Assembly (NCBI GenBank): GCA_943325255.2
Contig: CALPOS020000100.1
Coordinates: forward strand, 1-7,557
Length of the DNA stretch: 7,557 nucleotides
Origin: Sphingobacterium thalpophilum
GTDB lineage: Bacteria > Bacteroidota > Bacteroidia > Flavobacteriales > Flavobacteriaceae
Direction: 5' to 3'
The translations under genes and the position numbers were made by a program. A model generated the notes under the pieces. That model saw nothing but the letters and a program-made list of their open reading frames with translations, was not told the origin of the DNA and searched no databases. This document shows positions 6,509-7,557 of the stretch, in pieces. Every line of letters begins with the position of its first letter. Position 1 is the stretch's first letter.

Positions 6509-7348
6509 TTAATTCGTGAAATTTGTATTGGCAACTTCTTTTAATATTTCCTCCATTTCACTTTGAATTTTCAGTGCTTCTTCCCTAGCCATTGCTGCAA
6601 AATTTTCTCTACTAGAAGCGTAAATAATAGCACGTGAAGAGTTGATTAACAATCCTATAGTATTATTCATTCCGTATCGACAAACGTCTTGTAAATTGCC
6701 GCCTTGCGCGCCCACCCCAGGAACCAATAAGAAACTATCGGGAACAATTTTTCGGATTTCGGCAAAGTACTCAGCTTTGGTTGCTCCTACCACATACATT
6801 AAGTTGTGTGCATTTTTCCAGGATCTTGACGTTGCCAAAACGTTTTTGTATAAAGGATTTCCGTTTGTTTCCAAAGTCTGAAAATCGAAGGCACCTTTAT
6901 TGGAGGTTAATGCCAACAAAATGGTGTGCTTGTTTTCGAAAGCGAGAAAAGGTTCAACGGAATCTTTGCCCATATAGGGCGCAACGGTCACCGAATCAAA
7001 ATTGAGATCTTCTAAAAAAGCCTTGGCGTACATGCTAGAGGTATTTCCAATATCACCGCGCTTGGCGTCAGCAATGGTGAAGATTTCCGGATATTTTTCG
7101 TTGATATACTTGATGGTTTTTTCCAGCGATTGCCAGCCTTTAAGACCATAAGCTTCATAAAAAGCGGTGTTGGGTTTATAGGAAACACACAAATCATTCG
7201 TGGCATCGATAATCGCTTTGTTGAATTCGAAAATAGGATCTTCGAGTTGCAGTAAATGCGGTGGAATTTTGGTCAAATCGACATCGAGGCCAATGCAGAG
7301 AAAGGATTTCTTGAGGTGGATTTGCTGGGTGAGTTCTTGTGTTGTCAT
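6509..7348 (-). CDS. pyrF: Orotidine-5'-phosphate decarboxylase, type 2 (PyrF)
   Basis: The 279-residue protein carries the signature of the type 2 OMP decarboxylase branch. The first strand holds FLCIGLDVDL (16-25), YKPNTAFYEA (57-66) supplies a substrate-binding lysine region, and the catalytic core is DAKRGDIGNT (94-103) with Asp94, Lys96 and Asp99. The phosphate-binding end has PGVGAQGG (210-217) and INSSRAIIYAS (235-245). It decarboxylates OMP to UMP, the last step of de novo pyrimidine synthesis, in the cytoplasm. Length is typical of this branch, which is longer than the 230-240-residue type 1 enzymes. The ATG at 7348 gives the expected MTTQEL-like start. The gene is enclosed by two copies of the same repeat (6421-6507 and 7378-7450) and is the first of three minus-strand genes that may form one transcript. 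Confidence 0.95.
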   Translation of the reverse strand: MTTQELTQQIHLKKSFLCIGLDVDLTKIPPHLLQLEDPIFEFNKAIIDATNDLCVSYKPNTAFYEAYGLKGWQSLEKTIKYINEKYPEIFTIADAKRGDIGNTSSMYAKAFLEDLNFDSVTVAPYMGKDSVEPFLAFENKHTILLALTSNKGAFDFQTLETNGNPLYKNVLATSRSWKNAHNLMYVVGATKAEYFAEIRKIVPDSFLLVPGVGAQGGNLQDVCRYGMNNTIGLLINSSRAIIYASSRENFAAMAREEALKIQSEMEEILKEVANTNFTN

Positions 7349-7373
7349 TGATGGGTTGTCTGTTGTGTGTTGT
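7341..7373. repeat. Short GTTGT repeat with 7-base spacing across the pyrF start
   Basis: GTTGT occurs at 7341, 7355, 7362 and 7369, all in one 7-base register with the 7348 position altered. On the coding strand this is ACAAC repeated through the ribosome-binding region and into codons 2-3 of pyrF. There is no Shine-Dalgarno sequence; the leader is rich in A and C. Confidence 0.6.
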
Positions 7374-7377
7374 CAGT

Positions 7378-7450
7378 TTGCCACAAAGGCACGAAGGCTC
7401 AAAGTTAAGGAAAGGTTTTTGGCGCGCAAAGACGCGGAGGCGCAAAGATA
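7378..7450. repeat. Two-part CGCAAAG repeat, copy B, upstream of pyrF
   Basis: Left half from about 7378: TTGCCACAAAGGCACGAAGG. Right half 7421-7447: a GGCGCGCAAAGACGCGGAGG-type segment matching copy A at 23 of 27 positions in the same orientation. The two copies bracket pyrF about 0.95 kb apart. Copy B is richer in G and C in its right half than copy A. Confidence 0.85.
7443..7450 (-). promoter_or_regulatory. Possible -7 element for pyrF, inside repeat copy B
   Basis: On the minus strand 7450 to 7443 reads TATCTTTG, an exact match to TAnnTTTG. No TTG lies 17-23 bases upstream, where the octamer array is. If used, it would give a pyrF leader of roughly 90 nt made mostly of repeat sequence. 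It could also be a chance result of the CTTTGCG repeat text. Confidence 0.3.
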
Positions 7451-7454
7451 TAAT

Positions 7455-7557
7455 AGATTTTTAGACTATTAGATTTTTAGACTATTAGATTTTAAGACTT
7501 TAGGACTTTAAGATTGTAAGATATTTATTTCTAATGATCCTACAGTCTTACAATTTA
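7455..7557. repeat. Second octamer array with inverted continuation, running to the window edge
   Basis: From 7455 the plus strand reads in 8-base steps: AGATTTTT, AGACTATT, AGATTTTT, AGACTATT, AGATTTTA, AGACTTTA, GGACTTTA, AGATTGTA, AGATATTT (to 7526). Beyond that, related octamers appear on the other strand, for example AGACTGTA (complement of 7541-7548) and GGATCATT (complement of 7533-7540). ATTGTAAGA (7513-7521) pairs perfectly with TCTTACAAT (7546-7554). This sequence is non-coding and lies upstream of pyrF. Confidence 0.8.

Overview
The window looks like a chromosomal segment from a Bacteroidota bacterium, most likely Flavobacteriaceae and Flavobacterium-like. It is AT-rich. Coding starts are preceded by A-rich tracts rather than Shine-Dalgarno sequences, a few sites match the Bacteroidota -7 promoter consensus TAnnTTTG, and the spaces between genes hold repeat families that I associate with flavobacterial genomes. 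No phage, transposase, CRISPR, rRNA or tRNA sequence was found.

Layout. (1) 1-2638, minus: a very long open frame running off the left edge. It is the N-terminal 879 residues of IcmF, the fused B12-dependent acyl-CoA mutase (B12 domain, G-protein chaperone domain, mutase domain). (2) 2639-2900: a divergent intergenic region with a promoter-like -7 site and a structured element resembling the Flavo-1 RNA motif, ending about ten bases before the next start codon and carrying a second dispersed repeat in its loop. (3) 2901-3755, plus: purU, formyltetrahydrofolate deformylase. (4) 3804-4526, plus: a secreted DUF4197 protein, 48 bp after purU. (5) 4527-4784: a convergent intergenic region with an octamer repeat array that folds on itself and a strong rho-independent terminator. 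(6) 5570-4785, 6416-5622 and 7348-6509, all minus: an alpha/beta hydrolase with a TTG start, a BtuF-like cobalamin/metal-chelate binding protein without a signal peptide, and pyrF (orotidine-5'-phosphate decarboxylase). In transcription order this is pyrF, btuF-like, hydrolase, possibly one unit. (7) 7349-7557: repeats only.

How the genes relate. IcmF needs adenosylcobalamin, and the btuF-like gene lies about 3 kb away, so there may be a loose cobalamin theme, but they are not in one operon. PurU and PyrF are housekeeping enzymes of one-carbon/purine and pyrimidine metabolism. I see no evidence of a new multi-gene system. The less ordinary content is in the intergenic DNA: the Flavo-1-like leader of purU, two octamer arrays that switch orientation, a 70-90 bp two-part repeat present on both sides of pyrF, and a possible very short RNA ending at the terminator near 4780.
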